From Leucobacter sp. UT-8R-CII-1-4 (GTDB lineage Bacteria > Actinomycetota > Actinomycetes > Actinomycetales > Microbacteriaceae): a stretch of DNA of 64,000 nucleotides. The stretch lies in assembly GCF_030010235.1 (NCBI RefSeq), contig NZ_JASCRS010000003.1:310001-374000 (forward strand), written 5' to 3'. A program made the translations under genes and the position numbers. Positions within the stretch are counted from its first letter, which is position 1; every line of letters begins with the position of its first letter. Positions 1 to 8,750 of this stretch are shown here, piece by piece. The notes beneath the pieces were generated by a model. That model was not told where the DNA came from. It searched no databases and saw only the letters and a list, made by a program, of their open reading frames with translations.

Positions 1-140
1 ACGTCTTCGTAGCCGCTGCCCATTGCGCGAAGTCGCACTTCGAAGTCGTCGACGAGAGCGTCCATGTCGCCGCGCAGGTCGGCGAGAGTGGTGTTCCACC
101 AGCTGCATTCGGTTTCGCTGTTTATTGTTGTGTGGTGCAC
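1..140 (-). CDS. PucR-like transcriptional regulator, N-terminal fragment
   Basis: Only the first 46 codons are inside the window; the rest lies to the left. The GTG start at 138-140 follows a strong ribosome binding site (GAGGGAGGAG on the minus strand). The visible peptide has a Trp-rich opening, then a helix reading ALVDDFEVRLRAMGSGYEDV. This is the layout of the N-terminus of PucR/CdaR-type regulators, and it resembles the start of the complete PucR protein at 9144-10313 (Trp, then LA-L, then a basic helix ending in GYD). It is divergent from the transporter operon at 353, so it is probably that operon's regulator. The family call rests on about 45 residues; another helical N-terminus is possible. 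Confidence 0.45.
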   Translation of the reverse strand, partial: MHHTTINSETECSWWNTTLADLRGDMDALVDDFEVRLRAMGSGYED

Positions 141-352
141 TCGGCTCCTCCCTCGATAGCGCGTACTCCCATAGTATTGAATTTTCACACACTTAAGAGT
201 ACGTTTTTGAGGTTAAATCTGATTGTGACTGTGCAAATGCCTAATTTGACTGGTAAACCGTGTGCGAATGTCGGTTGCCGGTCTCTCGGGAACAAGCGAA
301 CGTAGATAGGTGGGCCAGTGAAGTGCCCAACACGTATTCCATGGAGGAAACA

Positions 353-1705
353 ATGACTGCACAGCTAGCTACGGACGAGGCTGTCCCCAACGCGCGCCTT
401 GACCAGTCCAAGATGCGAAAAATCGCTACGGCGAGCGTCATCGGGACGACTGTCGAATGGTACGACCTGTTCTTGTTTGGTACAGCCTCAGCGCTCGTCT
501 TCAACCAGGTGTTCTTCCCGAACCTGCCACCTGCCGTCGGCACGATCCTTGCCTTCCTGACCTTCGCTGCGGCCTACGTCGCACGTACGCTCGGTGCAAT
601 CCTGTTCGGTCACTTCGGTGATCGTCTTGGCCGCAAGTCAATGCTGCTGATCTCGCTGCTCACCATGGGCGCCGCGACCCTCGCGATCGGCCTCGTGCCC
701 GACTACAACACGATCGGCCTCGCCGCTCCGTTTATCCTGCTCACCCTCCGCATCATCCAGGGCCTCGCGCTCGGTGGCGAATGGGGTGGCGCGGTGCTGA
801 TGACCGTTGAGCACGCTCCAGAAGACAAGCGCGGTTGGTACGGCTCGCTTGTGCAGGTTGGTGTGCCATTCGGTACCCTGCTCGCAAACGTTGCCTTCCT
901 CATTGTTACCGCTTCGGTCTCGCAGGAAGCTCTCATCTCGTGGGGCTGGCGAGTACCGTTCATCGCTTCGGTGCTGCTCGTTGCGGTCGGCATTTACATT
1001 CGTTTGAACATCGAAGAGACCCCAAGCTTCCAGCAGGTTCGCGAGCAGGGCGCAAAGGCCAAGCTGCCTTTCGCTTACCTGATGAAGCACTACTGGAAGC
1101 AGGTTATCCTCGGTGGCGTTGCAACGCTCTCGACCGGTTCGACCTTCACCCTGATGGTTGCCTCGGGCATGAACTACGGCACCAGTGAGCAGGGTTTCTC
1201 GGCAAACCTGATGCTCTGGGTAGTGCTCGTTGCCTGCCTGCTCGGCCTGTTCCTGATCCCGTTCTTTGGCAAGCTCTCTGACAAGTACGGCCGCAAGCCA
1301 ATCATCGCGGCAGGTATCGCGGCAGAAGCGCTGCTCGCCTTCCCGTTCTTCTGGCTGATCAACACCGGCGAGGTCTGGGCAGTGTTCCTTGCGTACGGCC
1401 TGATGATGATCGCCTTCTCGGCAAACTATGGTCCAATCGCCACCTTCCTCGCAGAGCTCTTCGGTTCAAAGGTTCGTTACTCGGGTCTGTCGATCGCGTA
1501 CATGCTTTCGGGTCTGCTCGGTTCGGCGATCACCCCAGCGGTTACCGTCTGGTTGCTTGATCTCACCGGCCAGAGCGATTCGATCGCCTGGTACATCGCG
1601 GCTGCTGCGGCGCTGTCGTTCATTGCACTCTTCCTGCTGAACGATAACCACAAACGCGACATCGACCGCGTTGGCGCGACCTCGGCAATCTCGGTCGACC
1701 ATTGA
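353..1705 (+). CDS. MFS transporter, metabolite:H+ symporter (MHS) family
   Basis: Inner-membrane proton symporter of 450 residues with about 12 membrane segments, the normal length for the family. Family marks are GTTVEWYDLFLFG in the first helix, the loop 2-3 signature GHFGDRLGRKS (about residues 86-96) and GGEWGGAV (about 140-147). MHS members carry organic acids, osmolytes or ureides; the substrate here is unknown. ATG at 353 is preferred over upstream alternatives because GGAGGAAA lies just before it. It is the first gene of a five-gene operon and its stop overlaps the next start by four bases (TTGA). The downstream amidohydrolase and ThDP enzyme suggest a nitrogen-containing carboxylic acid, but that is inference. 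Confidence 0.9.
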   Translation: MTAQLATDEAVPNARLDQSKMRKIATASVIGTTVEWYDLFLFGTASALVFNQVFFPNLPPAVGTILAFLTFAAAYVARTLGAILFGHFGDRLGRKSMLLISLLTMGAATLAIGLVPDYNTIGLAAPFILLTLRIIQGLALGGEWGGAVLMTVEHAPEDKRGWYGSLVQVGVPFGTLLANVAFLIVTASVSQEALISWGWRVPFIASVLLVAVGIYIRLNIEETPSFQQVREQGAKAKLPFAYLMKHYWKQVILGGVATLSTGSTFTLMVASGMNYGTSEQGFSANLMLWVVLVACLLGLFLIPFFGKLSDKYGRKPIIAAGIAAEALLAFPFFWLINTGEVWAVFLAYGLMMIAFSANYGPIATFLAELFGSKVRYSGLSIAYMLSGLLGSAITPAVTVWLLDLTGQSDSIAWYIAAAAALSFIALFLLNDNHKRDIDRVGATSAISVDH

Positions 1706-2088
1706 TTCGCCGGATCGACTCGGCGCCGGGGCTTGCCCCGGCGATCGGACCCTACTCGCAGGCGGTTGTCGCGAACGGTTTTGTGTTCACGACGGGCCAG
1801 GTGCCGTTCCACGCGGACGGCACCGCGCCAGCGGAGTTTGAAGATCAGGTGCGGGTTTGCATCGAGAATCTACGCTCTGTGCTTGAGACTGCCGGTTCCG
1901 GCCTGGACCTGGTGGTCAAGGTGAACGCCTACCTCACCGATGCTGCGCAGCGCGATCCCTTCAACCGGATCTACGCCGAGTACTTTGGCGAGGCAAAGCC
2001 GGCGCGTACAACCGTGTGCGTTGACATCTGGGACATTCCGTTCGAGATTGAGTGCGTTGCGGTCGTTCGAGAAGGGGCAGAAAAATGA
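1702..2088 (+). CDS. RidA/YjgF/UK114 family enamine/imine deaminase-like protein
   Basis: A 128-residue protein, normal RidA length. It carries the family hallmarks: AIGPYSQAV near the N-terminus, FTTGQVP, the NLRSVLE helix, and PARTTVCVD, which contains the conserved Arg of the active site. RidA proteins hydrolyse reactive enamine/imine intermediates to ketones and ammonia; pathway-specific members sit in catabolic operons such as rut. The TTG start overlaps the transporter stop and its own stop overlaps the next ATG (ATGA), so it is translationally coupled on both sides. Its place in this operon suggests that one step releases an enamine or imine, perhaps from an amino acid made by the downstream M20 hydrolase. 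Confidence 0.9.
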   Translation: MIRRIDSAPGLAPAIGPYSQAVVANGFVFTTGQVPFHADGTAPAEFEDQVRVCIENLRSVLETAGSGLDLVVKVNAYLTDAAQRDPFNRIYAEYFGEAKPARTTVCVDIWDIPFEIECVAVVREGAEK

Positions 2089-2729
2089 GTCGATCCAGAA
2101 ACGAATTGATTGAAGCGCTCAAGAGCGTTGAGATTCCTACGCTCGGTCACTTTCTGGAAGACGGCTTTTGCGATCAGGATCTTCGCCCGATCAATAGTGC
2201 CCCCCAGATGGTCGGCCGCGCGCGCACCCTCGACCTCACGCAGCCCGACGCCTTCGCGGTAAACCGTGCGCTGCTTGCGCTCGAGCCCGGTGACGTGCTC
2301 GTGATCCGCGTTGCGGGTCGCGGGCACGCCCCGGTCGGCGCTGTTACCGCGCACGCTGCTATCGCGCAGGGCGCTGCAGGCATCGTGGTCGATGGCCCCG
2401 TCACCGATCAGGCCGCTTTGCGTGAACTGCAGGATCGTCTGCCGGTGTTCGCAACCGGGCTCACCGCCCGCACCACAAAGCGATCGGGCGCTCTTGCCGG
2501 TGAACCAGATGGCGCGTTGGATCGGGCAATCGAGATTGCCGGTGTCACTGTGCGCCCAGGCGATCTGGTGCTTGGTGATGCGCAGGGCATTCTTGTGCTT
2601 GGCCCCGAGGGTCCTGGCGACGAGGTGCTTGACGCCGCGCTCGCTTCGGATGCCGCCGAGCCAGCGCTTGTCGCCCGCATCGAGTCGGGGGAGCCGCTTT
2701 CGGCGATCCTCGCCACTAGCAACGCGTAA
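2085..2729 (+). CDS. RraA-like / HMG-aldolase family protein
   Basis: A 214-residue member of the RraA-like fold, which includes 4-hydroxy-4-methyl-2-oxoglutarate aldolase, oxaloacetate decarboxylase and the RNase E inhibitor RraA. Family features are VEIPTLGHFLED at the start, the central GDVLVI...GRGHAPVG, a run AAIAQGAAGIVVDGPVTD with the Asp expected to hold the metal, and RPGDLVLGDAQGILV. In a catabolic operon an enzyme splitting or decarboxylating a 2-oxo acid fits better than an RNase regulator. ATG at 2085 overlaps the RidA stop. The exact reaction cannot be told from sequence. Confidence 0.8.
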   Translation: MSRSRNELIEALKSVEIPTLGHFLEDGFCDQDLRPINSAPQMVGRARTLDLTQPDAFAVNRALLALEPGDVLVIRVAGRGHAPVGAVTAHAAIAQGAAGIVVDGPVTDQAALRELQDRLPVFATGLTARTTKRSGALAGEPDGALDRAIEIAGVTVRPGDLVLGDAQGILVLGPEGPGDEVLDAALASDAAEPALVARIESGEPLSAILATSNA

Positions 2730-2801
2730 ACCGCGTACTACCGCAGACTGACACTTCGAAACCCGCGACGAACGTTCGCAACGCTTCACAAGGAGAGCAT
2801 C

Positions 2802-4490
2802 ATGACCTCGCAGCACGCACCAGCACCGCACTCGGCCGGACACCTCATCGTTCGTACGCTTGAGGCGCACGGCATTAAGCGTGTCTACGCGGTGCCAGGC
2901 GAAAGCTACCTTGATGTGCTTGATGGCCTGCACGACTCGGGTGTTGAGACCGTTGTTTGCCGCCAAGAGGGCGGTGCGGGGTTCATGGCGCTTGCCGAAG
3001 GCCGACTTACCGGTCGCCCAGGTATTGCGATGGTCACTCGCGGCCCAGGTGCGGCGAACGCAATGATTGCCGTGCACACCGCCTACCAAGACGCGACACC
3101 ACTGGTGCTGTTTGTTGGCCTCGTGCCAGTGAACGACCGCGAACGTGACGCGTTCCAGGAGTTCTCGCTGACCGGTTGGTTTGGCTCAACCGCGAAGCGT
3201 GTCATGACTATTGACAACCCTGACCGTGCAGGCGAGCTTGTCGCTGAGGCAATGCGCATCGCAGCCTCGGGTCGCCCCGGCCCAGTGGTGATCGGGCTGC
3301 CAGAAGACGTGCTGGTGTTGCCAGCGACGCCAGCGGTTGCGTTGCCAGTTGCCGCCCCAGCCCCAGCGGTACACCCGGCCGAGATTGATGCGCTCGTTGC
3401 TCGCCTCGCTGCCGCAAAGCGCCCGGCGATTGTCACCGGTGGTGACGGATGGCACGAGGGTGTTGGCGCCGAGCTGATCAGCTTCGCTGAAGCCGCAGGC
3501 GTGCCAGTGTTCTGCGATTGGCGAGCCTACGACGCTGTGCCACACGCCGGTGAAGCTTGGGCAGGCTGGCTCGGCTACGGCCGCACTGACGCTGTCGCCG
3601 AAGGCTACATCAACGCCGATCTGCTGGTGTTCGTTGGCTGCGGTCGCGCCGATGTGCTCAGCGACGGCTACACCCAGGGCTTCAACGCAGAGACAGTGCT
3701 TGTTACTGCCGACCCTGACGCCACTATGCACTCGGGTCGCACCGATCAGCACGTGCTGGCTACTCCCGCAACGTTTGTGCAGGCACTCGTGCAGGCTGAT
3801 CCAGCGTCGGCTCGTGGCGATCGCGATAACTCGTGGATGTCAGGCCGTGCCGAGGCACAGCGCCAGACCGAAGCGCACCGTCCCGACGCGTCGATTGATG
3901 GCGTCGCGCAGCAGATGGACCTCGGAGTTGCTTTCGGTGAACTTGATGACCGTCTCGCTGGCGAAGCTGTGCTGACCTTTGGTGCGGGCAACGCAACAAT
4001 CTGGGCGCACCGGTTCGTGAAGCATTTGCAGCCGGCGAGCCTCGTCGGCGCGCGAAATGGCGCGATGGGTCTTGCCGTGCCAGCTGCAGTTGCTGGTTCG
4101 CTGATCTTCCCCGAGCGCAACGTCGTGGCTGTCTGCGGTGACGGCGATTTCCTGATGAACGGTCAGGAAATTGCGACCGCTGTCGCGCACGGCGCAAAGC
4201 CACTCGTGATCGTGATCGACAACGAGATTTACGGCACCATCGTGCAGCATCAGGAGAACCACTACCCGGGCCGCCGCTCTGGCACCCGCATGGCGAACCC
4301 TGACTTTGCAGACTGGATGCGCTCATTCGGTGGCCACGGTGAGCGCGTTGAGCGCACCGAAGAATTTGGCCCCGCACTTGATCGTGCGCTCGCAGCTGAC
4401 GCGCCAGCGCTGATCCACATACTTATTCCAGACACCATCATGCCGCCGGCATCGAGTGACGTCGCGGCCACCGGCATCGCCCGCGACTGA
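2802..4490 (+). CDS. Thiamine diphosphate-dependent enzyme, acetolactate synthase/decarboxylase-like
   Basis: A 562-residue ThDP enzyme with three domains in order: PYR (about 10-180), central (about 190-330) and PP (about 380-540). Glu56 in CRQEGGAGFMA is the probable ThDP-activating glutamate. GDGDFLMNGQEI with a following DNEIYG (about 446-473) is the ThDP/Mg-binding signature. The family covers 2-oxo acid decarboxylases, carboligases such as glyoxylate carboligase, and acetolactate synthases. As there is no small regulatory subunit gene and the operon looks catabolic, a decarboxylase or carboligase is more likely than branched-chain synthesis. A good Shine-Dalgarno (AAGGAGAG) precedes ATG 2802; the 72-base gap to the upstream gene shows no terminator. 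Confidence 0.85.
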   Translation: MTSQHAPAPHSAGHLIVRTLEAHGIKRVYAVPGESYLDVLDGLHDSGVETVVCRQEGGAGFMALAEGRLTGRPGIAMVTRGPGAANAMIAVHTAYQDATPLVLFVGLVPVNDRERDAFQEFSLTGWFGSTAKRVMTIDNPDRAGELVAEAMRIAASGRPGPVVIGLPEDVLVLPATPAVALPVAAPAPAVHPAEIDALVARLAAAKRPAIVTGGDGWHEGVGAELISFAEAAGVPVFCDWRAYDAVPHAGEAWAGWLGYGRTDAVAEGYINADLLVFVGCGRADVLSDGYTQGFNAETVLVTADPDATMHSGRTDQHVLATPATFVQALVQADPASARGDRDNSWMSGRAEAQRQTEAHRPDASIDGVAQQMDLGVAFGELDDRLAGEAVLTFGAGNATIWAHRFVKHLQPASLVGARNGAMGLAVPAAVAGSLIFPERNVVAVCGDGDFLMNGQEIATAVAHGAKPLVIVIDNEIYGTIVQHQENHYPGRRSGTRMANPDFADWMRSFGGHGERVERTEEFGPALDRALAADAPALIHILIPDTIMPPASSDVAATGIARD

Positions 4491-4511
4491 GCGATTCGAA
4501 AGGACTGAAAA

Positions 4512-5762
4512 ATGACTGACCAGAATCTGGCCGAATCGTTCCTCGCTGACTGGGCGATCCACTCGCAATTTGGCGCGGTAGAGGGCACCAACGGTGTTGA
4601 GCGCCAGGCGGCAAGCGCCGCCGACGGTGAGCAGCGTAAATGGTTCGCTGAGCTGCTTGAATCGCACGGCTTCACTGTGCAGAACGATGCAATTGGCAAC
4701 CAGTTCGGGTTGCTTGAGCTTGTTCCGGGCGCACCGTATGTGCTTACCGGATCGCACATGGACTCGCAGCCAACTGCGGGGCGCTTCGATGGCGCGTATG
4801 GTGTGATGGCGTCGGCACACGCGTGTTTCCGGGTCGCAGATGAGCTGCGCGCGAACCCCGAACGAGCCAAGTTCAACCTGGCCGTTGTGAACTGGTTCAA
4901 CGAGGAAGGTTCACGTTTCAAGCCATCGATGATGGGTTCGAGCGTGTTTACTGACAAGCTTGCACTCGAAGAGGCGCTCGCGACTGAAGACCCAAAGGGC
5001 ATCACTGTGCGTGACGCGCTCGATGAGATTGGCGAGCGCGGCGATTTTGCTGGGCTCGATGTCGCTTCGTACGCTGAAATTCACGTGCAGCAGGGGCGCA
5101 GTATGGAGGAAGACGGCGTCGCCATTGGCCTCGTCAACGCTACCTGGGCTGCGCATAAGTATGATTTCCGGGTCAAGGGTGAGCAGGCTCACTCGGGTTC
5201 GACGCTGATGGTAGATCGCCGCGATGCGTTGCTGGGTGCTGCCCGCCTTGTCGTCGCAGCGCGCGAACTTGTCGACGAGTTTGAGCCAGAAGCACTGCAC
5301 ACTGCGTGCGGTGAGCTCACGGTGTACCCGAACTCTCCTGTGGTTGTTGCAAGCGAGGTGCGCTTGCTGCTCGATCTGCGCTCACCAAGCGCCGAGGTGA
5401 TTCGTGCAGCGCACGAGCGCCTGATGGCCGTGATTGAGCGGGTGCAGCGCGAAGATCGTGTCGAAATCGAGATTGTTGCAGAGCACAGCTGGGATCAGAA
5501 CCCCTACCAAGAAGAGGGCGTTGCGCTTGCTCGCGAGGTGGCCGAGGATCTTGGCCTCACCCACGACAGGGTGATGACGGTGGCTGGCCACGATTCAACT
5601 AACATGAAGGATCTCGTGCCGACCGTGATGCTGTTCGTGCCAAGCGTGAACGGTGTCTCGCACAACCTCAACGAATACACCCGCGATGAAGATTTGATCG
5701 CTGGGATTGACCACCTGACCGGTGTGATCGGCAGGCTTGCTGCTGGTGCGCTCGTCGACTAG
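4512..5762 (+). CDS. M20 family Zn-dependent amidohydrolase (N-carbamoyl amino acid / allantoate hydrolase type)
   Basis: A 416-residue cytoplasmic metallohydrolase. Motifs are GSHMDSQPTAGRFDGAYG (His82, Asp84, Asp93 as metal ligands or neighbours), NWFNEEGSRF (Glu131/Glu132, catalytic and metal) and GEQAHSG in the dimerisation lid. These define the N-carbamoyl-L-amino acid hydrolase / beta-ureidopropionase / allantoate amidohydrolase group, which removes carbamoyl or ureido groups. The start follows AAGGACTGAAA at normal spacing. It is the last gene of the operon and is followed by a strong shared terminator. With the divergent PucR-like regulator, a ureido or carbamoyl compound is a plausible operon substrate. 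Confidence 0.85.
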   Translation: MTDQNLAESFLADWAIHSQFGAVEGTNGVERQAASAADGEQRKWFAELLESHGFTVQNDAIGNQFGLLELVPGAPYVLTGSHMDSQPTAGRFDGAYGVMASAHACFRVADELRANPERAKFNLAVVNWFNEEGSRFKPSMMGSSVFTDKLALEEALATEDPKGITVRDALDEIGERGDFAGLDVASYAEIHVQQGRSMEEDGVAIGLVNATWAAHKYDFRVKGEQAHSGSTLMVDRRDALLGAARLVVAARELVDEFEPEALHTACGELTVYPNSPVVVASEVRLLLDLRSPSAEVIRAAHERLMAVIERVQREDRVEIEIVAEHSWDQNPYQEEGVALAREVAEDLGLTHDRVMTVAGHDSTNMKDLVPTVMLFVPSVNGVSHNLNEYTRDEDLIAGIDHLTGVIGRLAAGALVD

Positions 5763-5770
5763 TCAGCGTA

Positions 5771-5816
5771 CAAAACAAAAGAGGGCCGAGTGCAAATTCG
5801 GCCCTCTTTTGTTTTG
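5771..5816. terminator. Bidirectional intrinsic terminator
   Basis: Perfect 19-base arms at 5771-5789 and 5798-5816 with an 8-base loop. The inner half is GC-rich, and A/T-rich outer ends give a U-tract on both strands. It lies between convergent genes, serving both the M20 operon and the copper ATPase. Confidence 0.95.
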
Positions 5817-5832
5817 ATTTCTCGCCTGCTAC

Positions 5833-8061
5833 TTAGCCGTTGAGTACCGCTTTGGTGGTTGACTCTGGGCGCAAATCGAGACGGCGCAACAGCTGAGCGT
5901 TGAGCGCGACCACGATGGTCGAGAGCGACATCAGCACAGCGCCCACCGACATTGGCAGCACGAACCCGATCGGTGCGAGCACGCCGGCAGCGAGTGGCAC
6001 GGAGATGAGGTTGTAGCCTGCAGCCCACCAGAGGTTCTGTTTCATCTTTCGATAGGCAGCCCGTGAGAGTTCGATGACCGAGAGCACGGAGCGAGGATCA
6101 TCACTCGCGAGAATCACGCCAGCCGATGCGATCGCAACGTCTGTTCCCGCGCCAATCGCCAGGCCGACATTTGCTTGCGCTAGTGCTGGGGCATCGTTGA
6201 CGCCGTCGCCGACCATTGCGACGGTGCGCCCTTCTGCCTGCAGTTCTTGCACCTTTGCGGCTTTGTCTTCAGGTCGAACGCCAGAGTACACGCGATCAAT
6301 TCCAAGCTCTTGTGCAACCGAGTGCGCCACTGCTTCGGCATCGCCCGTGATCATTACAACCTGCACGCCGAGTTTGTGCAGCGCATCGACGGCTTCGCGA
6401 GATTCTGTGCGGATCTCATCAGCCAGTTTCAACGCGCCAATCACTTCTCCGTTCAGAATTACGTGCAGAATGATCGCCCCGTCTGCGCGCCACTGATCGG
6501 CGACCGGCAACTCTGTTGCCTGTTCCTCAGTGAGCAGGTGGGGCCCGCCGACTCGCACGGTGTTGCTATCAATTGTTGCGGTAACTCCGACCGCGGGTGA
6601 TGAGGTGAAGTCCCGGCTCGCCGGTACTGTGAGTTGCTTGCGTTCTGCTGCTCGCACGATCGCTCGTGCGAGGGGGTGCTCGCTGTCTGATTCGGCGGCT
6701 GCCGCCAGGGCGAGCACTCGGTCATCGTCACTATCGACGGCGAATACTTCGGTGACAGTTGGTTCGCCCTTGGTAAGGGTGCCGGTTTTGTCGAAGAGTA
6801 CGGTATCGACGGTACGCATGCTCTCAAGGGCGAGGCGATCTTTTACGAGCACGCCGCCGCGCGCTGCACGCTCGGTCGCGATTGAGACAACCAGCGGAAT
6901 GGCAAGCCCGAGTGCGTGCGGGCAAGCGATCACGAGCACGGTGATTGTGCGCACCACGGCATTATCGGGCAATCCTACGAGCGTCCACACGATTGCAGTA
7001 ATTGCAGCTGCTCCGAGCGCGAACCAGAACAACCAACCGGCTGCCGTGTCGGCGAGGCGCTGGGCGCGTGAGGAGGAGTTTTGGGCCTCAGACACGAGTC
7101 GCTGAATACCGGCCAGGGTGGTGTCGTCGCCGGTTGCCGTGATTTCAACCCGCAGGCCAGAATCGGTCGCAACGGTGCCAGCCGTAACAACGTCGCCGAT
7201 CCCACGCCCAACTGTTTGAGACTCTCCGGTCACCATCGACTCGTCCATTGAGGCCCGGCCCTCTACGATGCGACCGTCGGCGGGCACGCTGCCGCCGGGG
7301 CGCACCACGACTACGTCGCCGACAACAAGATCTGCGGGTGAAACCGAGACAACTCGGTCGCCCTCGATGCGTTCTGCCTCATCGGGAAGTAGTGCGGCGA
7401 GTGAATCTAGAGCTGATGTCGTTTGCGCGAGGGAGCGCATTTCGATCCAGTGGCCAAGCAGCATGATCACGACGAGTAGCGCGAGCTCCCACCAGAAGTC
7501 GAGCTCGTGGTGGATCAGGCCGAGGCTCGCACCCCAGGAAGCAAGGAACGCGACCGTGATGGCGAGGCCGATCAGTAGCATCATGCCTGGTTTTCGTGCG
7601 CGAATCTCTGAGACTGCGCCGACGAGGAATGGTTTGCCTCCCCAGACATACATCACGGTACCGAGCACTGGCGATACCCATGCGATGCCGGGAATTTCGG
7701 GGAGTGAGTAGCCGACAATCATCGCGAACATGCTTGAAAGTGCCACTGTCGGTATGGCGATCACCAGCATGATCCAGAACAATCTGCGGAATTGGGCTAC
7801 GTGATCGCCGTGGCCGCTATGGCCGCCATGACCTGCATGGCCGGAGTGGTCGCTGTGGCTGGTTGGGTTTTCATGCTTCGTGTGAGCCTCGTGGCCTGCA
7901 TGACTCTCATGCCCTGAATGCGTGGAGTGCCCCGTCTGCTGCATATGCGGTTCGCGCTGTTCGCTGACGTGGTGCTCCGTGTGGGCGTGGTGCCCTTCGT
8001 GCTCACTGTGTTCGCCACCTGTGTGCGATTCGTGCGTATTCGACTCACCCGATGCTGCCAT
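5833..8061 (-). CDS. copB: Copper-translocating P1B-type ATPase with His-rich N-terminus
   Basis: A 742-residue membrane pump exporting copper. The first ~90 residues hold about two dozen histidines (HH, GH and SH repeats) and no Cys-x-x-Cys domain. Ion-binding motif CPH lies near residue 378, the phosphorylated Asp of DKTGTLT near 424 and hinge GDGVND near 616. CPH with a His-rich tail is the CopB (P1B-3) pattern. ATG at 8061 is chosen because GGAGG sits just upstream; a TTG 42 bases earlier lacks a site. A CsoR-like operator and GAGGGG/CCCCTC inverted repeats precede it. No chaperone or regulator gene adjoins it. Confidence 0.9.
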   Translation of the reverse strand: MAASGESNTHESHTGGEHSEHEGHHAHTEHHVSEQREPHMQQTGHSTHSGHESHAGHEAHTKHENPTSHSDHSGHAGHGGHSGHGDHVAQFRRLFWIMLVIAIPTVALSSMFAMIVGYSLPEIPGIAWVSPVLGTVMYVWGGKPFLVGAVSEIRARKPGMMLLIGLAITVAFLASWGASLGLIHHELDFWWELALLVVIMLLGHWIEMRSLAQTTSALDSLAALLPDEAERIEGDRVVSVSPADLVVGDVVVVRPGGSVPADGRIVEGRASMDESMVTGESQTVGRGIGDVVTAGTVATDSGLRVEITATGDDTTLAGIQRLVSEAQNSSSRAQRLADTAAGWLFWFALGAAAITAIVWTLVGLPDNAVVRTITVLVIACPHALGLAIPLVVSIATERAARGGVLVKDRLALESMRTVDTVLFDKTGTLTKGEPTVTEVFAVDSDDDRVLALAAAAESDSEHPLARAIVRAAERKQLTVPASRDFTSSPAVGVTATIDSNTVRVGGPHLLTEEQATELPVADQWRADGAIILHVILNGEVIGALKLADEIRTESREAVDALHKLGVQVVMITGDAEAVAHSVAQELGIDRVYSGVRPEDKAAKVQELQAEGRTVAMVGDGVNDAPALAQANVGLAIGAGTDVAIASAGVILASDDPRSVLSVIELSRAAYRKMKQNLWWAAGYNLISVPLAAGVLAPIGFVLPMSVGAVLMSLSTIVVALNAQLLRRLDLRPESTTKAVLNG

Positions 8062-8071
8062 TTCAGCCTCC

Positions 8072-8111
8072 ACCCCTCGGCAAAACTCTGAGGGGTAGGT
8101 CAAGGCCCCTC
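8072..8111 (-). promoter_or_regulatory. Competing inverted repeats in the copB leader
   Basis: ACCCCTC (8072-8078) can pair with GAGGGGT (8090-8096), while the same GAGGGG (8090-8095) can pair with CCCCTC (8106-8111). The two hairpins exclude each other and the first lies next to the copB ribosome binding site. They may be extra operator copies or a leader RNA structure; the sequence cannot decide. Confidence 0.35.
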
Positions 8112-8131
8112 AGGGTGTTGATGCTTCCAAC

Positions 8132-8150
8132 GTATACCCGGAGGGGGTAA
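8132..8150. promoter_or_regulatory. CsoR-like copper operator upstream of copB
   Basis: GTATACCCGGAGGGGGTAA fits the TACCC-N3-GGGGGTA pattern of CsoR-family operators and lies about 75 bases upstream of the copB start. CsoR is the usual copper-sensing repressor in actinobacteria; no csoR gene is in the window, so control would be in trans. Confidence 0.55.
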
Positions 8151-8211
8151 GTGGCAAGGGTGCAGAGTTCGCGATAGCTAACTGGTCGCCACTGGGTGAA
8201 CGCCGGTCGAG

Positions 8212-8700
8212 CTAAACGAATTCAAGTACGTAGCTCTGCATGGGGTAACCGGCGGTTGGGTGGGGCACGGGCTCACCGAGGGCCACGAACCCCTGCCTGG
8301 TGTAGAGCTCAATTGCGCGGCTATTTACATCACGCACCTCGAGCAAGAGACGGGTGAATCCCGCCTGCTTGGTGTGCCTGATCGCATCGGCGAGCAGCGC
8401 GCGGCCAACTCCGCCGCCGGACCCTGCCGGATCGACGGCGAGATAGTGCAGCAACGCCGTTCCCGCCTCGGCTGGCACGGTCTCGACAAAAACAAAACCC
8501 TGCCGAGGGGAGGTCGCTACGCCAAAGTGCACGATCTCGTTTTCAAATGCATCGCGTACGCGCTGGCCCATGGTTTGTCGATCGACACTGCCATCGCGGG
8601 CTTCAAGCGCGCTGGTCCAGATATTGGCACAGAGTTCCACGTCTGCTGGCACCACGCCAGCTCGAATTGACGGTGCTGGGGGTGCTGCTGCTTCACTCAT
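8212..8700 (-). CDS. GNAT family N-acetyltransferase
   Basis: A 162-residue single-domain acetyltransferase. The acetyl-CoA binding motif GSGGGVGRALL follows the beta-strand HYLAVDPA (about residues 85-105), and NSRAIELYTRQGF is the usual C-terminal GNAT motif. The acceptor is unknown. No Shine-Dalgarno precedes ATG 8700; instead TAATAT lies nine bases upstream on the minus strand, so the mRNA may be leaderless. The palindrome TTGTGCACAA (8701-8710) abuts the start. Stand-alone gene. Confidence 0.85.
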   Translation of the reverse strand: MSEAAAPPAPSIRAGVVPADVELCANIWTSALEARDGSVDRQTMGQRVRDAFENEIVHFGVATSPRQGFVFVETVPAEAGTALLHYLAVDPAGSGGGVGRALLADAIRHTKQAGFTRLLLEVRDVNSRAIELYTRQGFVALGEPVPHPTAGYPMQSYVLEFV

Positions 8701-8750
8701 TTGTGCACAATATTACTCGTACCTTCGAAGCCAAAATGACGCGTTTTGGG

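Noticed and set aside
1971-3089. Long open frame (372 codons) on the minus strand
   Set aside because: It is antisense to the RidA, RraA-like and ThDP genes, has no ribosome binding site, and its residue pattern is that of a shadow of high-GC codons.
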